From NCBI RefSeq assembly GCF_004363075.1, contig NZ_SNYN01000011.1, positions 62,001 to 126,000 on the forward strand: a stretch of 64,000 nt of DNA. The letters run 5' to 3'. The translations under genes and the position numbers were made by a program. Positions within the stretch are counted from its first letter, which is position 1. Each line of letters begins with the position of its first letter. The notes under the pieces are model-generated. The model was not told the DNA's origin. It saw nothing but the letters and a program-made list of their open reading frames with translations, and did no database searches. Shown in pieces: positions 38,558 to 47,489 of the stretch. This DNA is from Actinorugispora endophytica (GTDB lineage: Bacteria; Actinomycetota; Actinomycetes; Streptosporangiales; Streptosporangiaceae).

Positions 38558-38601
38558 GCGGGGGCCGCGCGAGCCCCGTTCCGGGACGGCGCGGCCCCCG
38601 C
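38558..38601 (-). terminator. Terminator of the lipoprotein gene
   Basis: A 13-bp GC-rich stem (38558-38570 with 38589-38601) encloses an 18-base loop and lies 18 bases after the lipoprotein stop codon. It isolates the gene from the L10 leader. Confidence 0.8.
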
Positions 38602-38618
38602 TGTCACGCGGCCTCGGA

Positions 38619-39395
38619 CTACAGCCCCTCCAGTCCGTCGACCAGTTCGTCGAGGCTGGTGATCTCGCTCGCGTCCGGGTAGTCGATCTCGACGGGCCCG
38701 TTGAACTCCAGGAACTCGGTGCTGTTGGACACGCCGCCCATCTCGCTGTCGAGCCGGCGGGGCAGGCCGTCGCCGTCCACCCACAGCGTGAAGGCCACCT
38801 CCGAGACACCCATCTCGGCGTACGCCTGCTCGGCGATGGTTCTCTCCTCGCCCTCCAGGTCGGCGAGGACGTCCTCGACGCTGTAGGCGCCCGTGTACTT
38901 GGTCGTCTCGACGCCGTTGACCTCCTCGGTCCCCGCCTCCTCGACCTCGGGCGCGGCGATGAGCCGCTCGACCTCGGTCATCGGGTTCGCCGCCTCCTCG
39001 AGCCCAGGGCCCTCATCGCCGTCGATGCTCATCCAGCCGCTCGCGGCACTGCCCGTCACCATCTCCGAGCCGCGCATCAGCACCGTGATCTCCTCACCCT
39101 CGGAGACCATGACCATCTCGACGGTGGGCTCGGGGGTGCTGACGTAGGCCACCTCGACGTCGGACACCGCTCCGCTCCCGGTGGAGGACACCAGGGCCCG
39201 GAAGCTCTCGACGGACTCGGTCTGGTCGACGACGCCCCTGATCCGGTCCAGGGGCCCCGCGCCGCCGTTCTCCGCGGCCTCGGTCTGCTCGACCGCTTCC
39301 GGGGCCTCCTCCGCCGGCGCGTCCGCCGATCCGCACCCCGTCAGGGCCAGGGCCAGGGCGCTTCCCACCAGGACGGCAACGCGTTTACGCAGCAT
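38619..39395 (-). CDS. Secreted lipoprotein, LppX/LprA/LprF/LprG-like
   Basis: A 258-residue lipoprotein. The signal peptide MLRKRVAVLVGSALALALTGC ends in a lipobox with Cys21 as the lipidated residue. An acidic linker (EEAPEAVEQTEAAENGG) follows. The mature part shows the pattern of the LppX/LprG lipid-carrier fold: TESVESFRALVSSTGSG, EITVLMRGSEMVTG, VNGVETTKYTGAYSVEDVLADLEGEE and FTLWVDGDGLPRRLDSEMGG. Such proteins bind lipids or glycolipids outside the membrane in actinobacteria. The gene stands alone between the L1 and L10 operons, with its own terminator and a palindrome in its promoter region. Family assignment rests on these patterns only. Confidence 0.8.
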   Translation of the reverse strand: MLRKRVAVLVGSALALALTGCGSADAPAEEAPEAVEQTEAAENGGAGPLDRIRGVVDQTESVESFRALVSSTGSGAVSDVEVAYVSTPEPTVEMVMVSEGEEITVLMRGSEMVTGSAASGWMSIDGDEGPGLEEAANPMTEVERLIAAPEVEEAGTEEVNGVETTKYTGAYSVEDVLADLEGEERTIAEQAYAEMGVSEVAFTLWVDGDGLPRRLDSEMGGVSNSTEFLEFNGPVEIDYPDASEITSLDELVDGLEGL

Positions 39396-39442
39396 CTTCG
39401 ACTACCTTCTTCTCTTTTTATAAGAAAGGGGACTATAGCCGC

Positions 39443-39454
39443 ATAGTCGACTAT
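39443..39454 (-). promoter_or_regulatory. Palindrome ATAGTCGACTAT upstream of the lipoprotein gene
   Basis: A perfect 12-bp palindrome lies about 50 bases before the lipoprotein ATG, in an unusually AT-rich stretch for this genome. Related GACTAT and TAGTCGA elements flank it. It is a candidate operator. Confidence 0.45.
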
Positions 39455-39519
39455 CGATCGTGATCATCGCACGGACCGGTGACACCCGCCCGCCCCTCCG
39501 GACGCGCCGAGCACGCGAA

Positions 39520-39551
39520 AGGGCGCTCCCCCGCGTTCGGGGAAGCGCCCT
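39520..39551 (-). terminator. Terminator of rplK-rplA
   Basis: An 8-bp outer stem and a 5-bp inner stem with one mismatch (39520-39533 with 39538-39551) and a CGTT loop lie 18 bases after the rplA stop. Confidence 0.85.
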
Positions 39552-39569
39552 CGGCCGGAGCCGCGTCGC

Positions 39570-40271
39570 CTAGGCGGCGGCGACCTTCACGACGGTCGGG
39601 TCCAGCGGGATGCCGGGGCCCATCGTCGTGGTCAGCGTGGCCTTCTTGATGTAGCGGCCCTTGGCGGCGGACGGCTTGAGCCGCATCACCTCGTCCAGGG
39701 CGGCGGAGTAGTTCTCGACGAGCTTGGCCTCGTCGAAGGACACCTTGCCGATGATGAAGTGCAGGTTCCCGTGGCGGTCCACGCGGAACTCGATCTTGCC
39801 GCCCTTGATCTCGGTGACGGCCTTCGCGACGTCCGGGGTGACCGTGCCGGTCTTGGGGTTCGGCATGAGACCGCGCGGACCGAGCACCCGGCCCAGGCGG
39901 CCGACCTTGCCCATCAGGTCCGGGGTCGCCACGACCGCGTCGAAGTCCAGGAAGCCCTTCTGGATCTCCTCGACGAGGTCGTCGTCGCCGACGTAGTCCG
40001 CGCCCGCGGCCCGCGCCTGCTCGGCGCGCTCACCGGTGGCGAAGACCAGGACCCGGGCGGTCTTGCCGGTGCCGTGCGGCAGGTTGACGGTGCCGCGCAC
40101 CATCTGGTCGGCCTTGCGCGGGTCGACGCCCAGGCGCAGGGCGACCTCGACGGTCGCGTCGAACTTGGCGGCGGTGGTCTCCTTGGCCAGCTTCACGGCC
40201 TCGACCGGCGTGTAGAGCCGGTCGCGGTCGATCTGCTCGCCCGCTTTGCGGTAGTTCTTGCTGCGCTTCAC
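39570..40271 (-). CDS. rplA: 50S ribosomal protein L1
   Basis: The GTG at 40271 has AGGAG with a five-base spacer and gives a 233-residue L1 ([31 protein letters not shown]). The frame is open upstream but overlaps rplK. Domain I and II signatures are present: [38 protein letters not shown] and [22 protein letters not shown]1 forms the mobile stalk that releases E-site tRNA and represses its own operon in many bacteria. Confidence 0.97.
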   Translation of the reverse strand: MKRSKNYRKAGEQIDRDRLYTPVEAVKLAKETTAAKFDATVEVALRLGVDPRKADQMVRGTVNLPHGTGKTARVLVFATGERAEQARAAGADYVGDDDLVEEIQKGFLDFDAVVATPDLMGKVGRLGRVLGPRGLMPNPKTGTVTPDVAKAVTEIKGGKIEFRVDRHGNLHFIIGKVSFDEAKLVENYSAALDEVMRLKPSAAKGRYIKKATLTTTMGPGIPLDPTVVKVAAA

Positions 40272-40357
40272 GAAAACTCCTGTTGAAAGGCTTGTGGTGT
40301 GGGCCAGCGCCTGGCCCTGCCACTGGTCGGGGTGGGAGGAAGGAACGCCGGAGGGCG

Positions 40358-40786
40358 CTACTTGACCTCGATGCCCATGGAGCGGGCGGTGCCGGCGACG
40401 ATCTTCTCGGCGGCCTCGACGCTGTCGGTGTTGAGGTCGGGCAGCTTGGTCTGCGCGATCTCGCGCACCTGGTCCCGGCTGATGGAGCCGGCGATGCTGC
40501 GGCTCGGGTCCGCGGCGCCCTTGTCCAGGCCCGCGGCCTTGAGGATGAGCTTGGGGGCCGGGGGCGTCTTGGTGACGAAGGTGAAGGAGCGGTCCTCGTA
40601 GATGGAGATCTCTACGGGGATGACGTTCCCGCGCTGGGCCTCTGTCGCAGCGTTGTACTGCTTGCAGAAGTCCATGATGTTGACGCCGTGCGGGCCGAGA
40701 GCGGTACCGACGGGCGGGGCCGGGGTGGCCTGGCCAGCGGGGAGCTGGACCTTGACCAGGGCGGCCAACTTCTTCTTCGGAGGCAT
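40358..40786 (-). CDS. rplK: 50S ribosomal protein L11
   Basis: From the ATG at 40786 L11 has 142 residues ([41 protein letters not shown]...). The thiostrepton-binding N-terminal domain has the usual proline-rich helix, and the C-terminal rRNA-binding domain shows [27 protein letters not shown]11 controls factor binding and RelA activation. It is 86 bases before rplA. Confidence 0.97.
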   Translation of the reverse strand: MPPKKKLAALVKVQLPAGQATPAPPVGTALGPHGVNIMDFCKQYNAATEAQRGNVIPVEISIYEDRSFTFVTKTPPAPKLILKAAGLDKGAADPSRSIAGSISRDQVREIAQTKLPDLNTDSVEAAEKIVAGTARSMGIEVK

Positions 40787-40945
40787 TTCGGGTCCTTTGC
40801 CTGTATACGGATTGCGGTGGTCCCGGAGATCCCCGTGCGCGCGGAGAGCACGGCCGTCGCACCTTGGCCGAAGCGGCCGATTCGGGGTCACCCCGCGTGC
40901 GCGGGAAGCGCGCGACCGCCGGGACCGGCTTCCGATCGCGCGAAA

Positions 40946-40996
40946 GCCCCGCCTGAGCGGGGCGCGACGGGCCCGCCCGCAAGGGGCGGACCCGTC
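40946..40996 (-). terminator. Two hairpins after nusG
   Basis: A 6+6-bp stem with one mismatch (about 40966-40996) follows the nusG stop codon by 16 bases and is followed by a second perfect 7-bp stem (GCCCCGC/GCGGGGC, 40946-40963). Together they probably end the secE-nusG message before the rplK operon. Confidence 0.75.
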
Positions 40997-41012
40997 AAGT
41001 CTAGGCGAACTC

Positions 41013-41795
41013 TCAGATCTTGGAGACCTGGTTGAACGCGAGCTCCACCGGGGTCTCGCGGCCGAAGATCGACACGAGCACCTTGAGCTTCTGGGTGTCG
41101 GGGTTGATCTCGCTGACCGTGGCGGGCAGCGTGGCGAAGGGGCCCTCCATGACGGTGACGGACTCGCCGACCTCGTAGGCCACGTCGGAGCGGGTCTCGG
41201 TCTCCTTCTTCTTGGCCTGTTCGGTGTCCTCCTCGGGCTCCGGCGCCAGCAGGTCCGCGACCTCCTGGATGCTCAGCGGGGCCGGGCGGTTGGACAGGCC
41301 GACGAAGCCGGTGACTCCGGGCGTGTTGCGGACCGCGGCCCAGGACTCGTCCGTCAGGTCCATGCGGACCAGGACGTAGCCGGGCAGCACCTTCTCGGTG
41401 ACCAGCTGGCGCTTGCCGCTCTTGACCTCGGTGACCTCCTGCGTGGGCACCTCGACCTGGAAGATGTACTCCTCCATGTTGAGCGACTGGGTGCGGCTCT
41501 CGACGTTGGCCTTCACCCGGTTCTCGTAGCCCGCGTAGGTGTGCACGACGTACCAGTCGCCGGGGAGCAGGCGGAGCTCGATCTTGAACTCCTCGACCGG
41601 GTCGAGCTTGGGGGCCTCGACCTCGGTGACGCCCTCCTCGACCTCCCCGGTCTCCTCGTCGTTCTCCTCGGCGGTGACCGTGTCGGCAGCCTCGGCAGCT
41701 TCCGCCTGCTCGGCGCGCGGACCGGTCTCTTCCGCCGACGACTGATCCCGCTCCTCGGTGGGGAGGTCGTCAGAGGTCAGTGGGGACTCGGACAC
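41013..41795 (-). CDS. nusG: Transcription termination/antitermination factor NusG
   Basis: A GTG at 41795 gives 260 residues; its ribosome site is weak, so a GTG 33 bases upstream is possible. The first 70 residues are an acidic, low-complexity extension typical of actinobacterial NusG. The NGN domain follows ([51 protein letters not shown]), with an acidic/lysine insertion, then the KOW domain ([22 protein letters not shown]...). NusG binds the clamp of RNA polymerase, and its KOW domain binds S10 or Rho. It lies next to secE. Confidence 0.96.
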   Translation of the reverse strand: MSESPLTSDDLPTEERDQSSAEETGPRAEQAEAAEAADTVTAEENDEETGEVEEGVTEVEAPKLDPVEEFKIELRLLPGDWYVVHTYAGYENRVKANVESRTQSLNMEEYIFQVEVPTQEVTEVKSGKRQLVTEKVLPGYVLVRMDLTDESWAAVRNTPGVTGFVGLSNRPAPLSIQEVADLLAPEPEEDTEQAKKKETETRSDVAYEVGESVTVMEGPFATLPATVSEINPDTQKLKVLVSIFGRETPVELAFNQVSKI

Positions 41796-41940
41796 GGCTG
41801 CTCTTTCTCTCGTCGGATAGGCGCTCACAGCTGACCCGGAAAGCACAAGAGGCCAGCACTGCCAGCTTATGGTCTCATCAGAGGCGATGGGACCAGCCGA
41901 CCGCGCCGACCTCGGAGCGTGTCTTCGGGGGTCCGCCGGG

Positions 41941-42189
41941 TCAGGCCGCGGGGGACACCAGACCGTAGAGCCAGGTGACGCCCTCGCCGAAACCGAAGTC
42001 CAGGAGGGAGACGTAACCGGTCAGGACGAGCACGAAGACGATCACGACGATGGTGTACGTGATGAGCTCACGGCGACTCGGCCAGCGCACCTTGCGGAGT
42101 TCGGCGACGACCTCCTTGGTGAACGTCACCGGACCGGTACGACGCTTGCGCTCCTTGTCGGGCTTGGCGTCCGCGTCAGTCTGTGTCAC
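41941..42189 (-). CDS. secE: Protein translocase subunit SecE
   Basis: An 82-residue SecE of the short, single-helix type. A basic N-terminus ([15 protein letters not shown]) leads into the conserved amphipathic helix [21 protein letters not shown] and one membrane helix (about 46-66). It clamps the SecY channel. It lies between tRNA-Trp and nusG, the common order in bacteria. Confidence 0.96.
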   Translation of the reverse strand: MTQTDADAKPDKERKRRTGPVTFTKEVVAELRKVRWPSRRELITYTIVVIVFVLVLTGYVSLLDFGFGEGVTWLYGLVSPAA

Positions 42190-42239
42190 CTGAGGTCCTT
42201 AGGGATTCGGGGTGCTCTGCGACCAGAGTGTCTTGCTTG

Positions 42240-42312
42240 CAGGGCAGGAGGGACTCGAACCCCCAACCGCCGGTTTTGGAGACCGGTGCTCTACCAATTG
42301 AGCCACTGCCCT
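42240..42312 (-). tRNA. tRNA-Trp (anticodon CCA)
   Basis: A full cloverleaf of 73 bases: acceptor AGGGCAG paired with CTGCCCT, D-arm GCTCAATTGGTAGAGC, anticodon stem ACCGGTCTCCAAAACCGG with CCA, and T-arm GGGGGTTCGAGTCCCTC (with a normal TTCGA loop). G73 is the discriminator, and 3' CCA is not encoded. It directly precedes secE. Confidence 0.95.
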
Positions 42313-42555
42313 TGGGTCCTGCGTGTTACACGATAGCCGCTCGTCGGGGCGCCCGCACGCAAGGAGTAACGAGCGTCCACGACGCGATCGCGCCATCAGT
42401 TGCCAGAGTCTATGCCCAATCCGCTCCCGGAACCAACCCGAAACCGCGGCGGCTCCCCCGCGGGGCGATCGGCGCCGGTCGGGGCCCGTCCCCCGGGTTC
42501 CGCGAGTACCGGCCCTTGCGGTACGCGGCCGACCGGTGCATGAAACCATGGCCCC

Positions 42556-43764
42556 ATGACTGACCGACCTCGTATCTCCGCACGCATCGGCGGCATCTCC
42601 GAGTCAGCCACCCTGGCGGTGGACGCCAAGGCCAAGGCCATGAAGGCGGCAGGGCGTCCCGTCATCGGGTTCGGGGCCGGAGAGCCCGACTTCCCCACGC
42701 CCGACTACATCGTCGAAGCCGCGGCCAAGGCCTGCCACGAACCGCGCTTCCACCGGTACACCCCGGCGGGCGGCCTGCCCGAGCTCAAGGAGGCCGTCGC
42801 GGCCAAGACCCTGCGCGACTCCGGCTACCAGGTGGAGCCGGGCCAGGTCCTGATCACCAACGGCGGCAAGCAGGCCATCTACGAGGCGTTCGCCGCCCTG
42901 CTCGACCCCGGCGACGAGGTCATCGTGGTCGCGCCGTACTGGACCACCTACCCCGAGTCGATCAAGCTCGCGGGCGGCGTCCCCGTCTACGTGGTCACCG
43001 ACGAGTCCACCGGCTACATGGCGGGCGTCGAGCAGCTGGAGGCGGCGCGCACCGAGCGCACCAAGGTGCTGGTGTTCGTCTCGCCGTCCAACCCGACCGG
43101 CGCCGTGTACCCGCCCGAGCAGGTCCGCGCGATCGGCCGCTGGGCCGCCGACAGCGGCCTGTGGGTGCTCACCGACGAGATCTACGAGCACCTCGTCTAC
43201 GGCGACACCCGCTTCTCCTCGCTGCCCGTCGAGGTTCCCGAGCTCGCCGACCGCACCGTGGTCGTGAACGGCGTCGCCAAGACCTACGCCATGACCGGTT
43301 GGCGGGTCGGGTGGATCATCGGCCCCAAGGACGTGGTGAAGGCCGCCGGGAACCTCCAGTCGCACGCCACCTCCAACGTCGCGAACGTCTCACAGGCCGC
43401 GGCGCTGGCCGCCGTCTCCGGCGACCTCGCTGCCGTGGACGAGATGAAGACGGCCTTCGACCGCCGCAGGCGGACCATCGTGCGCATGCTGAACGAGATC
43501 CCCGGCGTGCTGTGCCCCGAACCCCAGGGCGCGTTCTACGCGTACCCCTCGGTCAAGGACGTGCTCGGCAGGGAGATCCGGGGGCAGCGCCCGCAGACCT
43601 CCGGCGAGCTGGCCGCGCTGATCCTGGAGCACGCCGAGGTCGCCGTCGTCCCGGGTGAGGCGTTCGGCACGCCGGGCTACGTGCGGCTGTCCTACGCGCT
43701 CAGCGACGCGGACCTCGCCGAGGGCGTGGGCCGCATCGCCACGCTGCTGGGCGAGGCCGGCTGA
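42556..43764 (+). CDS. Aspartate-type aminotransferase (class I, subgroup I-gamma)
   Basis: A 402-residue PLP enzyme, probably aspartate transaminase (aspartate + 2-oxoglutarate to oxaloacetate + glutamate). The fold-type-I landmarks are Asn179 (SPSNPTG), Asp207/Tyr210 (DEIY), the PLP lysine Lys242 ([16 protein letters not shown]), Arg250 and the substrate-carboxylate arginine in [18 protein letters not shown] near the N-terminus is typical of the Thermus-type enzymes, some of which also use prephenate. There is no strong ribosome site before the ATG. It is divergent from tRNA-Trp-secE, as in Streptomyces. Confidence 0.93.
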   Translation: MTDRPRISARIGGISESATLAVDAKAKAMKAAGRPVIGFGAGEPDFPTPDYIVEAAAKACHEPRFHRYTPAGGLPELKEAVAAKTLRDSGYQVEPGQVLITNGGKQAIYEAFAALLDPGDEVIVVAPYWTTYPESIKLAGGVPVYVVTDESTGYMAGVEQLEAARTERTKVLVFVSPSNPTGAVYPPEQVRAIGRWAADSGLWVLTDEIYEHLVYGDTRFSSLPVEVPELADRTVVVNGVAKTYAMTGWRVGWIIGPKDVVKAAGNLQSHATSNVANVSQAAALAAVSGDLAAVDEMKTAFDRRRRTIVRMLNEIPGVLCPEPQGAFYAYPSVKDVLGREIRGQRPQTSGELAALILEHAEVAVVPGEAFGTPGYVRLSYALSDADLAEGVGRIATLLGEAG

Positions 43765-43781
43765 CGGCCCCGTTCCGGAGG

Positions 43782-43815
43782 AGATCGCCCGGCGCCGCGC
43801 GGCGCCGGGCGATCT
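43782..43815 (+). terminator. Intrinsic terminator of the aminotransferase gene
   Basis: A perfect 17-bp inverted repeat (43782-43798 and 43799-43815) that folds with a tight loop is followed by a run of T, a textbook intrinsic terminator 17 bases after the stop codon. Confidence 0.92.
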
Positions 43816-43865
43816 TTTTCGGTGTAGAGGACGACGAGAGGGCGACTTTACGGCACCCTTGTGTC

Positions 43866-44894
43866 ATGAGACGCCCGATCACCCAACTCCCGAAGGCGCA
43901 CCTGCACCTGCACTTCACCGGTTCGATGCGGCATCCCACGCTCGTGGAGACGGCCGCCGCCCGCGGGGTCCACCTGCCGCAGGCCCTCGTGGACGAGTGG
44001 CCGCCGAAGCTGCGGGCGACGGACGAGCGCGGCTGGTTCCGGTTCCAGCGTCTCTACGACATCGCCCGGTCCGTGCTCGGGGAGCCCGACGACCTGTACC
44101 GGCTGCTGCTGGAGGCCGCCGAGGACGAGCGCTCGGCCGGGTCGAGGTGGCTGGAGATCCAGGTGGACCCCAGCGGCTACGCGGCGCGGTTCGGCGGGTT
44201 GACGGCGACCCTGGAGCTGGTGCTGGACGCCGCCCGGGTCGCCGAGGAGACGACGGGGGTGGGCATCGGACTGGTCGTGGCCGCCAACCGGACCAGGCAC
44301 CCCCTGGACGCCAAGGCGCTGGCCCGGCTGGCCGTCCAGTACGCGGGGCGCGGGGTCGTGGGGTTCGGGTTGAACAACGACGAGCGGCGGGGCCGGGCGC
44401 TGGAGTTCGAGGGGGCGTTCCGGATCGCGCGCCGCGCCGGGCTGCTGTCGGTGCCGCACGGCGGGGAGCTGGCCGGCCCGCGCAGCGTCCACGAGTGCCT
44501 GGACATGCTGGAGGCCCACCGGATCGGGCACGGGGTGCGCGCGGTCGAGGACCCGTACCTGGTGGAGCGCCTGGCGACCCAGGAGGTGACCCTGGAGGTC
44601 TGCCCGAGCTCCAACGTGGGGCTGGGCGTGGTCGAGGACGTCTCCCGGGTTCCCCTGCGCCACCTCTTCGACGCGGGCGTCCCCGTGGCGCTGGGCACCG
44701 ACGACCCCCTCCTGTTCGGCCCCCGCCTGGCCGAGCAGTACCAGATCGCCCGCGACGTCTTCGCCTTCTCCGACCACGAGCTGGCCGAGTTGGCCCGCAT
44801 GTCCATCCGCGCCTCGGCGGCTCCCGAAAGCCTGAAGAAGGAGATGCTCGTCGGGGTGGACGCCTGGCTGGCGGCCCCCGAGCCGGCCGGTTAG
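43866..44894 (+). CDS. Adenosine deaminase family protein
   Basis: A 342-residue amidohydrolase. Zinc and catalytic residues are His14 and His16 (KAHLHLHFTGS), His198 and Glu201 (PHGGE), His222 (RIGHG) and Asp279/Asp280 (LGTDDP). This set fits adenosine deaminase (adenosine to inosine) in purine salvage. The N-terminal KAHLHLH-FTGS in place of KAELHLHLDG marks a distinct actinobacterial subgroup, and related enzymes deaminate other adenine-containing substrates, for example aminodeoxyfutalosine. The exact substrate is therefore open. It is convergent with the metal exporter gene, whose stop codon lies only 17 bases away. Confidence 0.85.
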   Translation: MRRPITQLPKAHLHLHFTGSMRHPTLVETAAARGVHLPQALVDEWPPKLRATDERGWFRFQRLYDIARSVLGEPDDLYRLLLEAAEDERSAGSRWLEIQVDPSGYAARFGGLTATLELVLDAARVAEETTGVGIGLVVAANRTRHPLDAKALARLAVQYAGRGVVGFGLNNDERRGRALEFEGAFRIARRAGLLSVPHGGELAGPRSVHECLDMLEAHRIGHGVRAVEDPYLVERLATQEVTLEVCPSSNVGLGVVEDVSRVPLRHLFDAGVPVALGTDDPLLFGPRLAEQYQIARDVFAFSDHELAELARMSIRASAAPESLKKEMLVGVDAWLAAPEPAG

Positions 44895-44911
44895 ACCGGC
44901 CCGGGAGGCGC

Positions 44912-45517
44912 TCAGAACAGCAGCATGGCCAGGCCCTGCCAGGCCATCGCGATGCCCGCGATGAAGAACAGGGCGGCGGCGCCGATCTGGATGGCGCGTT
45001 CGGGGAGCTTCTTGCCCAGGACCGCGCCGAGGACGATGGCCAGGCCGTCGGCCAGGACCATGCCGACGGTGGAGCCGATCCACACGGCGATCCAGGCCAG
45101 CGGCGCGTCCGCGTAGTTCGTGCCGACGGTGACGGTGGCGAGCATGGTCTTGTCGCCGAGTTCGGCGACGAAGAAGATCATGGCCACGGTCAGGAAGGCC
45201 GACCGTCGGCGCCGGGTCGCCGCGCGCTCCTCGTCCTGGGCGGTGAGCTCGTCGCCGCGCAGCGTCCAGAAGCCGAAGAAGACGAACGCCAGGCCCGCGG
45301 CGAGGGTGACCCAGTCGGTGGGGATCGCCAGGCCCAGGAGCTCGGCCAGAAGGACGCTCACGCCGTGCACGGCGACGGTGGCCGCGGTGATGCCCAGCAG
45401 CACCGTCCGCGCGCGGTAGCGGGTCGCCAGCGACATCGCCACCAGCTGGGTCTTGTCGCCCATTTCCGCGAGGAAAATGGCCGCGCCGCTCACTCCGAGC
45501 GCGGTGAGGAAAACCAT
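44912..45517 (-). CDS. GDT1/UPF0016 family cation exporter (probable Mn2+ exporter)
   Basis: A 201-residue membrane protein with six hydrophobic helices. It carries both family signatures, E-x-G-D-K-T, at Glu18 (AEMGDKTQ) and Glu119 (AELGDKTM), in two inverted repeats. Members move Mn2+ or Ca2+ out of the cytoplasm in exchange for protons. The loop between the halves is charged (DELTAQDEERAATRRRR). The upstream region carries a probable yybP-ykoY riboswitch, which senses manganese and typically controls this family, strongly suggesting a role in manganese detoxification. Confidence 0.92.
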   Translation of the reverse strand: MVFLTALGVSGAAIFLAEMGDKTQLVAMSLATRYRARTVLLGITAATVAVHGVSVLLAELLGLAIPTDWVTLAAGLAFVFFGFWTLRGDELTAQDEERAATRRRRSAFLTVAMIFFVAELGDKTMLATVTVGTNYADAPLAWIAVWIGSTVGMVLADGLAIVLGAVLGKKLPERAIQIGAAALFFIAGIAMAWQGLAMLLF

Positions 45518-45579
45518 CGAGTTCTCTGCCCTTCACGTCGATGCCGGGCAGAAGCAGAAAAGGCGAACGCCGCGCTTCG

Positions 45580-45710
45580 GCCCGGAAATGGCCACCGGAC
45601 CGAAGGTCTCGTCCGCCTGAAGCGTGTTGAGGCTCGTGCGACCGGGCCTCCGAACAGCGCGGGGGCCAGTCTGTCGACCACACGAATTGAGGACTACTCC
45701 CCTTCGACGA
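45580..45710 (-). promoter_or_regulatory. yybP-ykoY manganese riboswitch
   Basis: In the minus-strand leader of the exporter gene, AAGGGGAGTAG (45694-45704) and CGAGACCTTCGGTCC (about 45597-45611) are the two conserved strands of the yybP-ykoY aptamer. GGTCGACAGACTGGCC and a variable helical arm lie between them. Downstream, a stem (CCGGGC and GAAGC paired with GCTTC and GCCCGG, about 45544-45585) may be the expression platform. The aptamer limits are approximate. Confidence 0.85.
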
Positions 45711-45922
45711 ATTCAACCATAGGGAAGGGAAACTTGATTCGCAATTCCTGGGCCGTCCGATCTGAAACCGGAAACCCGGCGAATAAAAAAGTTCGGCAGG
45801 CCTAATTCTTTTCTTCGGCGCGGTTCCGCGGCGGCCCGTCCGGCGGAGGGGCCCGGGCCCGGGGGCTCCCGGGACGGTGTTCGGACACCGGAGGTCCGGG
45901 GCGGACCGCGGCCCGGGGCTCC
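45711..45922. other. Spacer between murB and the manganese riboswitch
   Basis: I see no gene here. The left half is AT-rich for this genome (45715-45815), consistent with the promoter of the riboswitch transcript. The right half is very GC-rich and contains a small CGGTGT/ACACCG hairpin with TCGG loop (about 45878-45893) that may help end murB transcription. Confidence 0.5.
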
Positions 45923-47005
45923 CTACAGCTCCACGCCGACCATCACGGGCTCGTTCACGAGGGTGATCCCGAAGGCCTCGGCGACTCCGGCGCGCACCTC
46001 GCGGGCCAGGGCCAGCAGGTCGGCGGTCGTGGCGCCGCCCGGGTTGGTCAGGGCCAGGGTGTGCTTGGTGGAGATGCGCGCGGGACCCCTGGTGTACCCC
46101 TTGGCGAAGCCCGCGTGCTGGATCAGCCAGGCCGCCGAGGTCTTCACCCGGCCGTCGGTGTCGGGGTAGGCGGGTGGTTCCGTGTCGGGGCCCAGCAGCG
46201 CGGCGGCGCGCTTCCCGAACTCGGTGAACTCGGACGCGGACAGGATCGGGTTGGTGAAGAACGACCCGGCGCTGCGGCTGTCGGGGTCGGCCGGGTCCAG
46301 GACCATGCCCTTGCCCCGGCGCAGCTCCAGGACGGCCTCGCGCGCGTCGGCCAGCGGAACCCGTCCGCCGACCTCCGTACCCAGCGCGCGGGCGAGTTCC
46401 GCGTACCGGACCGGCCGGCTCAACGGTGACCGGGCCAGCTCGAACACGACCTCGCAGACCACGTAGCGGGTGTGGCCCTTGAAGACGCTGTCGCGGTAGG
46501 CGAAGCCGCACTCGGCGCCGCTCAGGACGCGGTTGCGGCCCTGCTCCCTGTCGTAGACCAGGACCTCGGCGACGGTCTGGCCGACGTCCTGGCCATACGC
46601 TCCGACGTTCTGGATCGGGGTGGAGCCGACCCGGCCGGGGATGCCGGAAAGGCATTCGATCCCGGACAGGCCGTCGGCCACGCACCGCGCGACGAACGGA
46701 TCCCACTCCACCCCGGCGTCCGCGCGGACCCGCACGGTGCCGCCGTCGCCGCCGGTGCTCGACACCCCCGAGGAGTCCACGTAGACGACCGTTCCCGTGA
46801 AGCCCTCGTCCGCCACGACCAGGTTGCTTCCGCCGCCCAGGACCAGCAGCTCCGCGCCCTCCGCGGCGTCCACCGCGCGCACCGCGTCGACCAGCTCGGC
46901 TGTGCTGGTCACCGGCTGGAAGGTCTCGGCGGGGCCGCCGAGCCCGAGCGTCGTGTACTCGGCGAGCGGCACGTTGCGGACGGGGGCAGTGGGCACGGTG
47001 GACAC
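45923..47005 (-). CDS. murB: UDP-N-acetylenolpyruvoylglucosamine reductase MurB
   Basis: A 360-residue FAD enzyme that makes UDP-MurNAc for peptidoglycan. The FAD-binding part shows LVLGGGSNLVVADEGF and SGIPGRVGSTPIQNVGAYGQDV. The catalytic serine lies in RSAGSFFTNP and the catalytic glutamate in VNEPVMVG. The long insertions mark a type I enzyme. A GTG start is used (VSTVPTAPVRNVPLAEYTTLGLGG). It follows the two MaoC genes on the same strand, as in Streptomyces. Confidence 0.95.
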   Translation of the reverse strand: MSTVPTAPVRNVPLAEYTTLGLGGPAETFQPVTSTAELVDAVRAVDAAEGAELLVLGGGSNLVVADEGFTGTVVYVDSSGVSSTGGDGGTVRVRADAGVEWDPFVARCVADGLSGIECLSGIPGRVGSTPIQNVGAYGQDVGQTVAEVLVYDREQGRNRVLSGAECGFAYRDSVFKGHTRYVVCEVVFELARSPLSRPVRYAELARALGTEVGGRVPLADAREAVLELRRGKGMVLDPADPDSRSAGSFFTNPILSASEFTEFGKRAAALLGPDTEPPAYPDTDGRVKTSAAWLIQHAGFAKGYTRGPARISTKHTLALTNPGGATTADLLALAREVRAGVAEAFGITLVNEPVMVGVEL

Positions 47006-47047
47006 CTCTGGTCGGGCTGCGGTGGAACGGTCGTCTCGGTTTCGGGG

Positions 47048-47476
47048 TCAGGCCAGGCGCACCACGGCGGTGGAGCGCGCCAGCACCTTGGCCCCGGCGG
47101 AGCGGGCGGTGATGGCGACCACGACCAGGTTGTCGTCGCGCTTCCGGGTGACGACGCCGCTGACCACGAGCTCGGCTCCCGTGTCGTCGTCGGGGACCAC
47201 GACGGGGTTGGAGAAGCGGACCCCGTACTCCACGACCGCGCCGGGGTCGCCGGTCCAGTCGGTGATCAGGCGTCCGGCCTGGGCCATGGTGAACATGCCG
47301 TGCGCGATCACGTCGGGCAGGCCGACCTCGCGGGCGAACCGCTCGTTCCAGTGGATCGGGTTGAAGTCGCCGGAGGCCCCCGCGTACCGGACGAGGTCGG
47401 GGCGGCGGACGGGGAAGACCCACTCGGGCAGCTCGGTTCCCACTTCGACGTCTGCGTAACGGACGGAGGCGGTCAT
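47048..47476 (-). CDS. MaoC-like (R)-specific hydratase/dehydratase, HadB-like
   Basis: From the ATG at 47476 (GGAG upstream) the protein has 142 residues. The hydratase-2 motif is intact: SGDFNPIHWNERFAREVGLPDVIAHGMF, containing the catalytic Asp and His. Together with the next gene upstream it probably forms a heterodimeric 3-hydroxyacyl thioester dehydratase like HadAB of mycobacteria, where the genes have the same neighbours (Thr and Met tRNAs, rpmG). The exact substrate here is not known. Confidence 0.88.
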   Translation of the reverse strand: MTASVRYADVEVGTELPEWVFPVRRPDLVRYAGASGDFNPIHWNERFAREVGLPDVIAHGMFTMAQAGRLITDWTGDPGAVVEYGVRFSNPVVVPDDDTGAELVVSGVVTRKRDDNLVVVAITARSAGAKVLARSTAVVRLA

Positions 47477-47489
47477 CTGCGCGGCTCCC

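Noticed and set aside
43866-44894. Firm assignment as aminodeoxyfutalosine deaminase
   Set aside because: The active-site set is shared across the adenosine deaminase family, and no menaquinone genes are nearby, so the substrate cannot be decided from sequence.
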